Part shown: positions 1 through 8,245 of the stretch, piece by piece
Layout of the letters: each line of letters begins with the position of its first letter
Position numbering within the stretch: position 1 is the stretch's first letter
Assembly: GCA_934670025.1 (NCBI GenBank)
Contig: CAKUOS010000027.1
Span: 1 to 30,159 of the forward strand
Source: an uncultured Oscillospiraceae bacterium
Lineage (GTDB): Bacteria; Bacillota; Clostridia; Oscillospirales; Oscillospiraceae
DNA: 30,159 nucleotides
Direction: 5' to 3'
The notes under the pieces: model-generated
What the model was told of the DNA's origin: nothing
Databases searched by the model: none
The model's input: the letters and a program-made list of their open reading frames with translations, nothing else
Position numbers and translations under genes: made by a program

Positions 1-47
1 AAAAAGCAAGACGCAAACTCAAATGCATGAGCTTGCGTCTTGCTTTT
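1..47. terminator. Long inverted repeat, probable terminator of the cca-tRNA-Val unit
   Basis: Bases 2-18 pair with 31-47 (17 positions, one G-T wobble) around a 12-base loop. Read on the minus strand the stem ends in a run of T (A1-A5 on the plus strand), as expected for an intrinsic terminator about 100 bases beyond the 3' end of tRNA-Val. The arms also carry A/T runs in the plus direction, so it may act both ways on a gene lying left of the window. Confidence 0.65.
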
Positions 48-149
48 GCCCGTACCAGCTGTACCCCTATGACACATTGTGTACCTATGGGGTGAAACAG
101 TTGAAACTTCTGGGCTTTTCGCAGCGGCATCTATTTTGGTGCAGCTTGA

Positions 150-226
150 TGGTGGAGACTGGCGGACTCGAACCGTCGACCTCCTGCGTGTGAAGCAGGC
201 GCTCTAACCAGCTGAGCTAAGCCTCC
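150..226 (-). tRNA. tRNA-Val, anticodon CAC, CCA encoded
   Basis: The minus strand folds as a complete 77-base tRNA. The acceptor stem GGAGGCT pairs with AGTCTCC with one G-T wobble. The D arm is followed by an anticodon arm with stem CCTGC/GCAGG and loop TTCACAC, which places anticodon CAC (codon GUG, valine). The T arm contains GGTTCGAGTCC. A discriminator A is followed by a genome-encoded CCA at 150-152. It lies 37 bases downstream of cca on the same strand, so it may be processed from a cca transcript; no separate promoter is obvious in that gap. Confidence 0.95.
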
Positions 227-263
227 ATTGCTGGACTATTATAGCAGATGACCTGCGCAAAAG

Positions 264-1385
264 TCAACTGTTGTTTTCACTTTCCGCGCGCAAAGCCGCC
301 GCGCGCGCCAAAAGCGCTGCGCGCGTGTTGGCCTCCGGGTGCTCCAGCACGTAAAAAAGCAGCGCTTGCAGCGTCCGTCCGACCGCTTTGCCGTGCAGCT
401 GCGGAAAATCCGCGCCCGTGACGGCAAGATCATGGAGCGTCACGCAGTCGCCGCTGCGCACGATGGCTTCGACTGCGTCCGAATGCTGCATCGCGGCTTG
501 CAGCCGCGCCGTTTGCAGCCCGTGCAGCGCGATGAGCCGCTTCCACTCGGACTCCGTGCGGCCTTCGCGCCACGTTTCGGCCGTCAGCGCGATCAGGCGG
601 CAGAGCTTTGCCGGCAGACGGAACGCAGCCGGGTCGAACGCCGGGCAGGCGAGCTTCACGCCTGTCCATCTGGCCTCCGGTACGGCGGGAAAGGCGGCGA
701 GGCGCGAAAAATCCTCCGCGCCTGCAAGGCCGCACGCGCGCAGCAGACCCGGGCGCATCAGAACGCCGAAAATCTCCGGGCGCGGCGACAGGAGCGTCTT
801 TTCCGCCTCGGCGCGCACCCGCTCACGCGAGAGCGCGGCCGCAAGCGCCGCGCATCGTGCCGCGGCCGCGGCCGTTTCCGCTTCCAACCGGAAGCCGAGC
901 TGCGCGGAAAACCGGTACGCGCGCAGCATCCGCAGCGCGTCCTCTTGAAATCTTGTATCCGCGCCGCCGACGCAGCGGATGACGCCGCGCGCAAGATCGT
1001 CCCGGCCGCCGAAGGGGTCGGTGATCCGCCCGTTCAGGTCCATCGCCATCGCGTTGATCGTGAAATCGCGGCGCGCAAGATCCTCGCGCAGCGTCCGCAC
1101 GAAGCGCACCGCGTCCGGATGGCGGCCGTCGTGATACGCGCCGTCGCAGCGGTAGGTCGTGACCTCCGCGGATGCGTCGCCGCAGAACACCGTCACGGTC
1201 CCGTGGCGGATCCCCGTCGGCACGCAATGGTCAAACAGCGCCAGAACCTGCTCCGGGCGCGCGCTCGTGGCGATGTCCCAATCGTGGATTTCACGCCCGA
1301 GCAGCGTGTCGCGCACGCAGCCGCCGACGTAATACGCTTCATGACCCGCGCGCGTCAGCGTCTCGATGATCGCATCCGTCCGCAT
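264..1385 (-). CDS. cca: CCA tRNA nucleotidyltransferase (poly(A) polymerase family)
   Basis: The 373-residue protein adds or repairs the 3' CCA of tRNAs from CTP and ATP without a nucleic-acid template. The class II nucleotidyltransferase head is clear: GGCVRD at residues 21-26, then the metal-binding pair in DWDIAT (Asp35 and Asp37). RRDFTINAMA at 105-114 and EDALRMLRA at 148-156 match the ribose and nucleotide-recognition motifs of bacterial enzymes. The helical neck and body region follows. The length fits short bacterial CCA enzymes without an HD domain. The gene is divergent from murC, and a tRNA gene follows 37 bases downstream. A poly(A) polymerase cannot be excluded from sequence alone, but the lineage favours CCA addition. 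Confidence 0.93.
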   Translation of the reverse strand: MRTDAIIETLTRAGHEAYYVGGCVRDTLLGREIHDWDIATSARPEQVLALFDHCVPTGIRHGTVTVFCGDASAEVTTYRCDGAYHDGRHPDAVRFVRTLREDLARRDFTINAMAMDLNGRITDPFGGRDDLARGVIRCVGGADTRFQEDALRMLRAYRFSAQLGFRLEAETAAAAARCAALAAALSRERVRAEAEKTLLSPRPEIFGVLMRPGLLRACGLAGAEDFSRLAAFPAVPEARWTGVKLACPAFDPAAFRLPAKLCRLIALTAETWREGRTESEWKRLIALHGLQTARLQAAMQHSDAVEAIVRSGDCVTLHDLAVTGADFPQLHGKAVGRTLQALLFYVLEHPEANTRAALLARAAALRAESENNS

Positions 1386-1424
1386 CCGCCTCGCTCCCTT
1401 CTTTTATCGTTCCGGAAATACTGC

Positions 1425-1453
1425 TTGTTTTATTCCCGGATTCCGTATATAAT
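1425..1453 (+). promoter_or_regulatory. Candidate promoter for murC
   Basis: TTGTTT (1425-1430) and a perfect TATAAT (1448-1453) are 17 bases apart and read toward murC, whose start is 100 bases further on. Confidence 0.6.
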
Positions 1454-1474
1454 AGAATACCGGTTCGTAAGAAT

Positions 1475-1504
1475 AGTATAACGCAGGGGCGGCTGCGGTT
1501 GCAA
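1475..1504 (-). promoter_or_regulatory. Candidate promoter for cca
   Basis: On the minus strand TTGCAA (1499-1504) is separated by 18 bases from TATACT (1475-1480), a good sigma-A-type pair reading toward cca. It lies just beyond the divergent murC promoter, so the two face away from each other across about 170 bases. Confidence 0.5.
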
Positions 1505-1552
1505 TCCGCTTTTGCGTTTTGATGATGATTTTTGTATTTGGGGGAACTGTTT

Positions 1553-2920
1553 ATGGAGTCTTCCTGCAAGCAGATCGCGCAGTATTTGCAGCCCGGCAAG
1601 CACTGCCATCTCGTTGGCATCGGCGGCGTGTCGATGCGGCCGCTGGGCCTTGTGCTGCGGCGTATGGGGATGGAGATCTCGGGCTCGGACATGAACGCAT
1701 CCGTCTCCACGGACGAGCTGATCGCCAAGGGCATCGCCGTCTCCATCGGCCACCGGGCCGAAAATATCGAGGGCGCCGACTGCCTCATCCGCACGGCCGC
1801 CGCCCACAACGACAATCCCGAGATCGCCGCGGCCCGTGCGCGCGGCATCCCGATCTTCGAGCGCGCACAGGCGTGGGGCTATATCATGCAGGCGTATAAA
1901 AACGCGATCTGCGTCGCCGGCACCCACGGCAAGACCACCACGACGTCGATGCTGACGCACGTGTTCATGGAGGCCGGGCTCGACCCGACGGTCATGATCG
2001 GCGGCTTTCTGCCGCTGCTCGGCGCGGGCCACCGCGTGGGCAAGGGCGACACGATCATCCTGGAGAGCTGCGAATACTGCAACTCGTTCCTGAACTTCCT
2101 GCCGACGGTCGCGGTCATCCTCGACGTCGACGCGGATCATCTCGACTTTTTCAAGGATCTGGACGACGTGAAGCATTCGTTCCGCACGTTTGCCTCGCTC
2201 GTACCGGACGGCGGCATGATCGTCGCCAACGGCGACGACGAAAACACGCGCGATACGCTGGCCGGTATGGACTATATTTCGTTCGGCTTTGATGCGAAAA
2301 ACGACGTTTACGGCGCGAATTTCTCACCGGATTACCGCGAATTCGACGTTTTCTGCGGCGGCGAACGCTATGCGCATATGCAGCTCGGCGTCATCGGGCG
2401 GCATAACGCGATGAACGCGCTGGCCGCGTGCGCGGTGGCGTGGAAGTTCGGCGTTTCGGGCGCGGATACCGCGCGGGCGCTGGCCGCGTTCCACGGCGCG
2501 GGCCGCCGGCTCGAATACAAGGGCAGCTTCCGCGGTGCGGATCTGTACGACGATTATGCGCACCATCCGAACGAACTGCACGCGCTTTTGCAGGCCGTGC
2601 GTCTGATGGGCTACAGGCGCGTCATCTGCGCATTCCAGCCGCACACATACTCGCGCACGAAGGCGCTGTTTCAGGACTTTGTCGACGAGCTGCGCACGGT
2701 CGATATCGCCGTGCTGACCGATATCTATGCCGCGCGCGAGCAGAATACCGTCGGCGTGAGCTCCATGGATCTGGCCCGGGAGATCCCCGGCGCGGTCTAT
2801 TGCCCGGCGCTCGGCGACGTGACGGCGTTTCTGCGCGAGACGGCGCAGCCGGGCGATATCCTGCTGACCGTCGGCGCGGGCGATATCTACAAGGCCGGCG
2901 AAGCGCTGCTGAAAAAGTAA
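1553..2920 (+). CDS. murC: UDP-N-acetylmuramate--L-alanine ligase
   Basis: This 455-residue cytoplasmic Mur ligase joins L-alanine to UDP-MurNAc using ATP, the first step of peptidoglycan stem-peptide synthesis. GIGGVS at residues 22-27 is the N-terminal nucleotide-sugar Rossmann motif. GTHGKTTTT at 123-131 is the ATP P-loop of the central domain. DDYAHHP marks the start of the C-terminal amino-acid-binding domain and is typical of MurC rather than MurD, E or F. The ATG at 1553 is chosen because GGGGGAA lies 6 bases upstream; an in-frame TTG at 1532 has no comparable ribosome site. It is transcribed alone and ends at a shared hairpin terminator facing the sensor kinase. Confidence 0.95.
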   Translation: MESSCKQIAQYLQPGKHCHLVGIGGVSMRPLGLVLRRMGMEISGSDMNASVSTDELIAKGIAVSIGHRAENIEGADCLIRTAAAHNDNPEIAAARARGIPIFERAQAWGYIMQAYKNAICVAGTHGKTTTTSMLTHVFMEAGLDPTVMIGGFLPLLGAGHRVGKGDTIILESCEYCNSFLNFLPTVAVILDVDADHLDFFKDLDDVKHSFRTFASLVPDGGMIVANGDDENTRDTLAGMDYISFGFDAKNDVYGANFSPDYREFDVFCGGERYAHMQLGVIGRHNAMNALAACAVAWKFGVSGADTARALAAFHGAGRRLEYKGSFRGADLYDDYAHHPNELHALLQAVRLMGYRRVICAFQPHTYSRTKALFQDFVDELRTVDIAVLTDIYAAREQNTVGVSSMDLAREIPGAVYCPALGDVTAFLRETAQPGDILLTVGAGDIYKAGEALLKK

Positions 2921-2931
2921 ATCGTTAATGG

Positions 2932-2970
2932 AAAAACGTGCAGCCCCGATGCCGGGACTGCACGCTTTTT
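2932..2970. terminator. Bidirectional terminator between murC and the sensor kinase
   Basis: CGTGCAG (2937-2943) pairs with CTGCACG (2958-2964), with additional C-G pairs inside. A T5 run follows on the plus strand (2966-2970) and an A5 run precedes it, giving T5 on the minus strand. Confidence 0.85.
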
Positions 2971-2980
2971 ATGCGCGGCA

Positions 2981-3973
2981 TTATTCCCGCACGCGGGTCT
3001 GCGACAGACCGATGCGCACGGCCGTTCCTTCGCCGGGCGCGGAGAGGGCCGAGATCGAATGACCCAGCTTTTTGCAGATCGTGCGGCACAGATACAGGCC
3101 CAGACCGCTGGCCTTCTGGTCGCCGCGCCCGTTATAGCCCGTGTAGCCCTTTTCAAAGATGCGCGGCAGATCCTCGGGTGCGATGCCGATGCCCGTGTCG
3201 CGGATGACGAGCGTCTTCGGGTGCTCCATCGTGATGGAGATCTCGCCTGTGCGCGTGTATTTGAGCGCGTTGGACAAGACCTGCTCCACAACGAACAGCA
3301 GCCACTTTTCGTCCGTCACGCACGTTTCGTTCAGCGGCTCATAGCGCAGCCGCAGTCTGCGGCTGATGAATTCGCCCGCGAAGCGGCGCACCGCCTGCCG
3401 GACGATCGCGTCGAGCGCGCATTCGCGCAGCACGAAATCGCTGCCGTCCGTCAGGCGCAGATAGACCATGACCATCTCGACGTACTGCTCGGCGCGGGAG
3501 AGCTCCTGCGTCAGCTGCCGCGCAAGCGCGGAATCCTCCTGCTGCAAGGTCAGGCGCATGGATGCGATCGGCGTCTTGATCTGATGTGCCCAGAGTGTGT
3601 AGTAGTCGAGCATATCCCGATACCGGCTGTCCGTCTGCGTTTGCAGCCGCCGGTGCTCTTCACCGAGCGCCGTTACGAGCGCGCGGTAATCCTCCTCCGG
3701 GACGGACGCCGCCGGCGGCAGACGCTCCGGAAGCTCCGGAAGGCCGGCGAGCAGCTGCCGCAGCGCCAGGTGGCGCGCCCGGACCTTGCGAAAGTCCAGA
3801 AGCAGCACGAAAAGCCCCAGCAGCAAACACAGCGCCGACGGATACCACACGGCCGCCAGCGGCAGATGATACAGCGCGAACGAGAGCAGGAACAGGCCCG
3901 CAAAGCCGAAAAACGCGCCGATCTTCAGCGCTTTTGTGCGCAAATACCGTAAAAACAACCGCATAACGCTCAC
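2981..3973 (-). CDS. BceS-like intramembrane-sensing histidine kinase
   Basis: The 330-residue protein has two closely spaced hydrophobic segments (about residues 15-36 and 41-60) with almost no external loop. That is the architecture of BceS-type kinases, which sense cell-envelope stress through a partner ABC transporter instead of binding a ligand themselves. The H-box reads WAHQIKTP with phospho-acceptor His130. The N-box Asn235 lies in EQVLSNALKYT, and ATP-lid motifs DTGIGI (259-264) and GLGL (290-293) follow. The GTG start overlaps the regulator's TGA stop (GTGA), so the two are translationally coupled; an ATG three codons later is an alternative. No BceAB-type permease is adjacent in this window. 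The kinase class is secure; the stimulus is inferred from the family. Confidence 0.88.
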   Translation of the reverse strand: MSVMRLFLRYLRTKALKIGAFFGFAGLFLLSFALYHLPLAAVWYPSALCLLLGLFVLLLDFRKVRARHLALRQLLAGLPELPERLPPAASVPEEDYRALVTALGEEHRRLQTQTDSRYRDMLDYYTLWAHQIKTPIASMRLTLQQEDSALARQLTQELSRAEQYVEMVMVYLRLTDGSDFVLRECALDAIVRQAVRRFAGEFISRRLRLRYEPLNETCVTDEKWLLFVVEQVLSNALKYTRTGEISITMEHPKTLVIRDTGIGIAPEDLPRIFEKGYTGYNGRGDQKASGLGLYLCRTICKKLGHSISALSAPGEGTAVRIGLSQTRVRE

Positions 3974-4641
3974 TCCACCAGATACCCGGCGCCGACCCGC
4001 GTGGTGATGAAGCCCGCGAGGCCCGCGCCGTCGAGCTTTTTGCGCAGCCGCGCCATGTTGACCGACAGCGTGTTCTCATCGACGAAGCTGTCCGTCTGCC
4101 ACAGCGCCTCCATGAGCTTTTCACGGCTGACGATCCTGCCTTTATCCTTCAGAAGCGTGAAGAGGATGCGGTATTCGTTCTTGCTCAGCGCCAGCTTTTC
4201 TCCGTTTACCAGCAGCGTCTGGTCGTCCTGCTGCAAAACTGCGCCGCGGTGCGCCAGCGCGGGTCCCGGCGCGGCAAAATCATACGTCCTGCGCAAAAGC
4301 GCCTGCACCTTGGCCGTCAGCACGCCGAGATCGAAGGGCTTGGCGATGAAATCGTCGCCGCCCATGTTCATGGCCATGACGATGTTCATGCTCTCCGACG
4401 CGGAGGACAGGAAGATCACCGGCAGCTGCGACGTTTTGCGGATCTGCGTACACCAGTAATAGCCGTTATAAAACGGCAGCGAGATATCCAGCAGCACGAG
4501 CCGCGGGTCAAACGCCGTCAGCTCCGCCATGACGTTGCGGAAATCCTGTGCGGCGCGCGTCTCATAGCCCCACTGCGTCAGATGGCGGCAGACGGCCTGC
4601 GCGATGCCGGGCTCATCCTCCACCACAAAGATCCGATCCAT
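3970..4641 (-). CDS. OmpR/BceR-family response regulator
   Basis: This is a 223-residue DNA-binding regulator. The receiver domain has acidic pair Glu8/Asp9, phospho-acceptor Asp52 in LVLLDISLP and conserved Lys101 in IAKPFD. A C-terminal OmpR-type winged helix follows, ending with the wing sequence TRVGAGYLVE. The sequence most resembles BceR/VraR-like regulators of antimicrobial-peptide resistance. The ATG at 4641 is preceded by AAGGGGGAAC; a longer in-frame extension to 4698 lacks a ribosome site and crosses the promoter. It is the first gene of a two-gene operon with the kinase. Target genes are not visible here. Confidence 0.9.
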   Translation of the reverse strand: MDRIFVVEDEPGIAQAVCRHLTQWGYETRAAQDFRNVMAELTAFDPRLVLLDISLPFYNGYYWCTQIRKTSQLPVIFLSSASESMNIVMAMNMGGDDFIAKPFDLGVLTAKVQALLRRTYDFAAPGPALAHRGAVLQQDDQTLLVNGEKLALSKNEYRILFTLLKDKGRIVSREKLMEALWQTDSFVDENTLSVNMARLRKKLDGAGLAGFITTRVGAGYLVE

Positions 4642-4669
4642 AACAACCGTTCCCCCTTCTTTTGATAGC

Positions 4670-4698
4670 AGTATACCACACATCTGCCCGCGCGGCAA
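4670..4698 (-). promoter_or_regulatory. Candidate promoter for the response regulator-kinase operon
   Basis: On the minus strand TTGCCG (4693-4698) is followed after 17 bases by TATACT (4670-4675), 28 bases before the regulator start codon. Confidence 0.55.
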
Positions 4699-4716
4699 GA
4701 AAAGGTGTTTTGCCCC

Positions 4717-4745
4717 TTTCTTTATCGCGTAAAATCGTATATAAT
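4717..4745 (+). promoter_or_regulatory. Candidate promoter for the lepB operon
   Basis: A perfect TATAAT (4740-4745) has a weak -35 (TTTCTT, 4717-4722) 17 bases upstream. It faces away from the regulator promoter. It is the only clear promoter ahead of the seven overlapping genes from lepB to the phosphoesterase. Confidence 0.5.
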
Positions 4746-4788
4746 ATGATTAGCTTTACGCATCTTCCGAAATGAGGGATTTTTTTCG

Positions 4789-5457
4789 ATGGAACAGGAT
4801 GATAAGAATTTGCAGCAGCCCGCGCAGGAGCCCGAATCCGCGCCCGCGGAAAAGCCCGCGCAGCCAAGAGGCTATGAGACATATCTGTGTCTGTACGATC
4901 TGGTGCGGATGCTGTCGGTCATCACGGTGATCTTTGTGTTCTTTTTCCGCCTCAACGGTGTCAGCGGCAGCTCGATGTATCCCACGCTCGTCAACAAGGA
5001 CTATCTCGTGCTCGAAAGCAACGTCCTGTACCGCGAGGTGGAGCAGGGCGACATCGTGGTGCTGAGCACCCCGCCGTTTTCCGAGCGCGGCGAGCTGCTG
5101 GTCAAGCGCGTGATCGCCACGGGCGGCCAGACGGTCGATATCGATTTTAACGCGGGCGTCGTCTACGTCGACGGGCTGCCGCTCAGCGAGGAGTATATCT
5201 TCGAGCCCACGCACCTGAGCTACGCCGAATACGGCAAGGCGCTCGACTATCCCGTTACGGTCCCGGACGGATGCGTGTTCGTCATGGGCGACAACCGCAA
5301 CCATTCGGAGGACAGCCGGTATGCAGACGTCGGCTGCGTCAAGGAGGAGGCCATCCTCGGCAAGGTGCTGCTGGTCATCTTCCCGGGCCGGCAGACGAAC
5401 GAATACGGAGAGATCACCGGCGGCCGCAGCTGGAGCCGGTTTGGAGCGGTATCATGA
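4789..5457 (+). CDS. lepB: Signal peptidase I
   Basis: This 222-residue membrane-anchored serine protease cleaves signal peptides from secreted preproteins. An acidic, proline-rich cytoplasmic tail (residues 1-28) precedes one transmembrane segment (about 41-55). The catalytic Ser62 lies in GSSMYPTL and the general base Lys106 in VKRVIATGG, giving the Ser-Lys dyad. Box E, GDNRNHSEDSR, is intact. One N-terminal membrane anchor is usual for Gram-positive SipS-type enzymes. GAGGG lies 10 bases before the ATG, a somewhat long spacing. The gene overlaps rbgA by four bases (ATGA), as in the Firmicute lepB-rbgA-rnhB cluster. Confidence 0.95.
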   Translation: MEQDDKNLQQPAQEPESAPAEKPAQPRGYETYLCLYDLVRMLSVITVIFVFFFRLNGVSGSSMYPTLVNKDYLVLESNVLYREVEQGDIVVLSTPPFSERGELLVKRVIATGGQTVDIDFNAGVVYVDGLPLSEEYIFEPTHLSYAEYGKALDYPVTVPDGCVFVMGDNRNHSEDSRYADVGCVKEEAILGKVLLVIFPGRQTNEYGEITGGRSWSRFGAVS

Positions 5458-6338
5458 AAAACGAAGAAACACGAAACACCATGAACATCCAGTGGTATCC
5501 GGGCCACATGACGAAGACGCGGCGGATGATCGAGGAGGATGTGAAGCTCGTCGACGCGGTATGCGAGATCCTTGACGCGCGCATCCCCATCGCCAGCCGC
5601 AACCCGGACATCGACGCCGTCTGCGGCGCGAAGCCCCGCATCATCATCCTCAACCGCATCGATATGGCGGACCCGGAGATGACGAAAAAGTGGGCCGAAT
5701 ATTTTAAAGCGCGCGGCTTTGCCGTCGTGCAGACCGACTGCAAGACGAAAAAGGGCATCTCCGGTTTCCTGCCCGCCGTGCGTCAGCTGCTGTCGGACAA
5801 GCTCGCGCGGTACGCGGAAAAGGGGCAGGTCGGCCGGCCGCTGAAGCTGATGGTCGTCGGCATCCCGAACGTGGGAAAATCGACGTTTATCAATCAGGTC
5901 TCGGGCCGCAAGGGCGCAAAGGCCGAAAACCGGCCCGGCGTCACGCGCGGCAAGCAGTGGATCACGGTCGATCAGGGGCTTCTGCTGCTCGATACGCCGG
6001 GTATTCTCTGGCCGAAGTTCGAAGACCCGGAGGTCGGGATGCGCCTGGCCTACACCGGCGCGGTCAAAGAGGACGTCATCGACACCGAGACGCTCGCGTG
6101 CCATTTCATTGAGCTCCTGGCAAAATACTACCCGCAGACGCTGCTCGAACGCTATAAGCTCGAAGCGCCCGCAGACGCCGACGGCTACGAGCTTTTGCAG
6201 CTGGCCGGGCGTAAGCGCGGCTATCTCATCTCGGGCGGCGAAGTAAACACCGAGCGCATGGCAAAGGCGCTCATGGACGATTACCGCGGCGGAAAGCTCG
6301 GCAGGCTGACGCTTGAAAGCCCGGAGGAAGCGCAATGA
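5454..6338 (+). CDS. rbgA: Ribosome biogenesis GTPase RbgA (YlqF)
   Basis: The 294-residue circularly permuted GTPase acts late in 50S subunit assembly. The motifs appear in permuted order: G4 as NRID (67-70, with Arg in place of the usual Lys), then G1 GIPNVGKST (136-144), G2 Thr164 and G3 DTPG (180-183). The WYPGHM sequence near the N terminus is the family signature. The C-terminal domain is present. The ATG at 5454 overlaps the lepB stop and GGAG lies about 10 bases upstream; an upstream in-frame extension inside lepB is not needed. The end overlaps rnhB by four bases. Confidence 0.94.
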   Translation: MKNEETRNTMNIQWYPGHMTKTRRMIEEDVKLVDAVCEILDARIPIASRNPDIDAVCGAKPRIIILNRIDMADPEMTKKWAEYFKARGFAVVQTDCKTKKGISGFLPAVRQLLSDKLARYAEKGQVGRPLKLMVVGIPNVGKSTFINQVSGRKGAKAENRPGVTRGKQWITVDQGLLLLDTPGILWPKFEDPEVGMRLAYTGAVKEDVIDTETLACHFIELLAKYYPQTLLERYKLEAPADADGYELLQLAGRKRGYLISGGEVNTERMAKALMDDYRGGKLGRLTLESPEEAQ

Positions 6339-6958
6339 AGCACGAAGAACCGATCGATCTGTGGGTCTATGAACGCGAAGCGTTCGCCGGCGGCGTGAAG
6401 CTGGTGTGCGGCGTGGACGAGGCCGGGCGCGGGCCGCTTGCGGGGCCTGTGTGCGCCGCGGCGGTCATACTGCCGCCGGGGATCGGGATCCCCGGCCTCA
6501 ACGACTCGAAAAAGCTCACGGACAAAAAGCGCCGGGAGCTGTATGATATCATTACCGAACAGGCCGTGAGCTTCGGCATCGCGTTCGCAAGCGAACAGGA
6601 GATCGACGAGATCAATATTTTGCAGGCGACGTTCCTCGCCATGCAGCGCGCGATGGAAAAGCTCGATCCCGCACCGGAGCTGGCGCTCATCGACGGCAAC
6701 CGTGCGAAGGACTTCGGCCTGCCGGTCAGAACCATCGTCGGCGGCGACGGGCTTTCGGCATCCATTGCGGCCGCGTCGATCCTTGCAAAGGTCACGCGCG
6801 ACCGGCTGATGGAGGAATACGACGCGCAATACCCGCAATACGGCTTTGCCGTCCACAAGGGCTACGGCACGAAGCGGCACTATGAAGCGCTGCACGCATT
6901 CGGCCCATGTCCGATCCACCGGCAGTCGTTTTTGAAGAAATTTTATGCGGACACGTGA
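6335..6958 (+). CDS. rnhB: Ribonuclease HII
   Basis: The 207-residue nuclease cuts RNA in RNA-DNA hybrids, including single ribonucleotides misincorporated into [17 protein letters not shown] supplies the Asp28-Glu29 metal ligands and the GRG substrate-binding turn. Asp120 in ALIDGN and Asp138 in [13 protein letters not shown] complete the acidic set. It sits in the conserved rbgA-rnhB-yraN order, overlapping rbgA by four bases and yraN by fourteen, which suggests coupled translation. Confidence 0.95.
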   Translation: MKHEEPIDLWVYEREAFAGGVKLVCGVDEAGRGPLAGPVCAAAVILPPGIGIPGLNDSKKLTDKKRRELYDIITEQAVSFGIAFASEQEIDEINILQATFLAMQRAMEKLDPAPELALIDGNRAKDFGLPVRTIVGGDGLSASIAAASILAKVTRDRLMEEYDAQYPQYGFAVHKGYGTKRHYEALHAFGPCPIHRQSFLKKFYADT

Positions 6959-7307
6959 TCTGCTCGGCCCGTGGGGCGAGGCGCTGGCCGCGGAGTATCT
7001 GCGCAAAAAGCGCTTTCGCATCGCGGCGATGAACTACCGCACGCGGCTGGGCGAGCTGGATCTTGTCGCGGAGGATGGGCAGTTTGTCGTATTCTGCGAG
7101 GTCAAGCTGCGCAAAACAGCGGATTTTGCCGCCGCGCGGGAATTTGTCGACGCGCGCAAGCAGCAGCGCCTGCGCGCCGCCGCGCTTTTGTACTTATCGG
7201 AGCACGAGACGGCTTTGCAGCCGCGCTTCGACGTGATCGAGATCTACGCCCCGGACGGCACGCAGACGAAGCGCCCGCAGATCACACATCTGGAGGATGC
7301 ATTCTGA
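6945..7307 (+). CDS. yraN: UPF0102 family protein YraN (predicted endonuclease fold)
   Basis: This 120-residue protein belongs to UPF0102, which has a restriction-endonuclease-like fold but no settled role in most bacteria. The diagnostic segment [10 protein letters not shown] (36-45) followed by VFCEVK (49-54) gives the E...D...EVK pattern of PD-(D/E)XK nucleases. NYR precedes it as in other members. It starts within the last 14 bases of rnhB and its stop overlaps the next start by one base (TGATG). The family assignment is strong; biochemical function is inferred. Confidence 0.9.
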   Translation: MRTRDLLGPWGEALAAEYLRKKRFRIAAMNYRTRLGELDLVAEDGQFVVFCEVKLRKTADFAAAREFVDARKQQRLRAAALLYLSEHETALQPRFDVIEIYAPDGTQTKRPQITHLEDAF

Positions 7308-8245
7308 TGAAATTCCCCGTATTTGACGGCCACTGCGACACACCGGTGGAGCTGTGGCGGCAGGAAAAGCAGCTGCGCAGCAGCGATCTTGCCGTGTCGC
7401 TGGACAGGGCCGCGCGTCTTACCGGCGGATACGCGCAGTTTTTCGCGTTCTGCACTGCGTGGGTCGCGGCAAAGCTGCCGCGGCCGGAGATCTTCGCCCG
7501 CGCGCTGGAGTATTTTGCGGCGCAGCTGCGCGAAAACGAAGACAGGATCGCGCTCTGCCGCACAGCGCCCGAGGCCGAAGAAGCCATGCGGCGCGGAAAA
7601 TGCGCGGCATTCCTCTCCATCGAGGGCGCGGAGGCCGTGCGCGAGGACGAGGGACTTCTGGAGCTTGCGTATGAAAAGGGCGTGCGGATGATCTCGCTCG
7701 TGTGGAACCTCCCGAACGGCCTTGCCGCGCCGTGCGGCTCGGACGAGGGATTAAGCGAAAAGGGCAAAAACTTTTTCCGCCGCGCGCAAAAGCTCGGCAT
7801 GATCGTCGACGTGAGCCATCTGTCCGGGCGCGGCTTCTGGGATATGGCGGAGCTGGCCGAACGGCCGGTCATCGCCAGCCATTCCAACGCCTTTGCCGTC
7901 TGCCCGCATCCGCGCAATCTGACGGACGCGCAGTTCAAGGCCATCCGTGATCTCGGCGGCACGGCGGGGCTCAATCTTTACGGGCCGTTTCTGACCGAAA
8001 ACGGCCGTGCGGCGTTCGACGACGTGCGGCGGCACTTCGATCACTTCCTGGAGCTTGACGGCGAGGGACACGTCGCGCTCGGCGCGGATCTGGACGGCTG
8101 CGAGACGCTGCCGGCGGGCTTTTCCGGCGTGGACGACTATGAAAAGCTGGGCGCGTATCTCGCCCGGTGCGGATATTCCGAAACGACATTGCAGAACCTG
8201 TTCTGCAAATCTTTGATGGGGGTCATAACATCATGTACTATGTAA
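7307..8245 (+). CDS. M19 family membrane dipeptidase-like peptidase
   Basis: The 312-residue zinc enzyme resembles renal dipeptidase, which hydrolyses dipeptides, often with tolerance for a C-terminal D-residue. Metal ligands are visible in family order: His9 and Asp11 in FDGHCDT, Glu106 in SIEGAEA, His171 in DVSHLS, His192 in ASHSNA, and Asp261 in LGADLDG. There is no signal peptide, so it is probably cytoplasmic. The ATG at 7307 has GGAGG 10 bases upstream and overlaps the yraN stop. The last dozen residues depart from the usual M19 ending and the gene overlaps thrC by 13 bases. Substrate is unknown; peptidoglycan-peptide or dietary dipeptide turnover are both possible. Confidence 0.88.
   Translation: MKFPVFDGHCDTPVELWRQEKQLRSSDLAVSLDRAARLTGGYAQFFAFCTAWVAAKLPRPEIFARALEYFAAQLRENEDRIALCRTAPEAEEAMRRGKCAAFLSIEGAEAVREDEGLLELAYEKGVRMISLVWNLPNGLAAPCGSDEGLSEKGKNFFRRAQKLGMIVDVSHLSGRGFWDMAELAERPVIASHSNAFAVCPHPRNLTDAQFKAIRDLGGTAGLNLYGPFLTENGRAAFDDVRRHFDHFLELDGEGHVALGADLDGCETLPAGFSGVDDYEKLGAYLARCGYSETTLQNLFCKSLMGVITSCTM

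Noticed and set aside
48..149. Possible integration site beside tRNA-Val (small repeats such as GTACC and ACCCC/GGGGT)
   Set aside because: No duplicated tRNA 3' end, integrase or mobile genes are visible; the repeats are too short.
8167..8232. Longer ThrC beginning inside the dipeptidase gene
   Set aside because: ThrC proteins begin with a MxYxSTR segment, which is at 8233, with GGGGG upstream.
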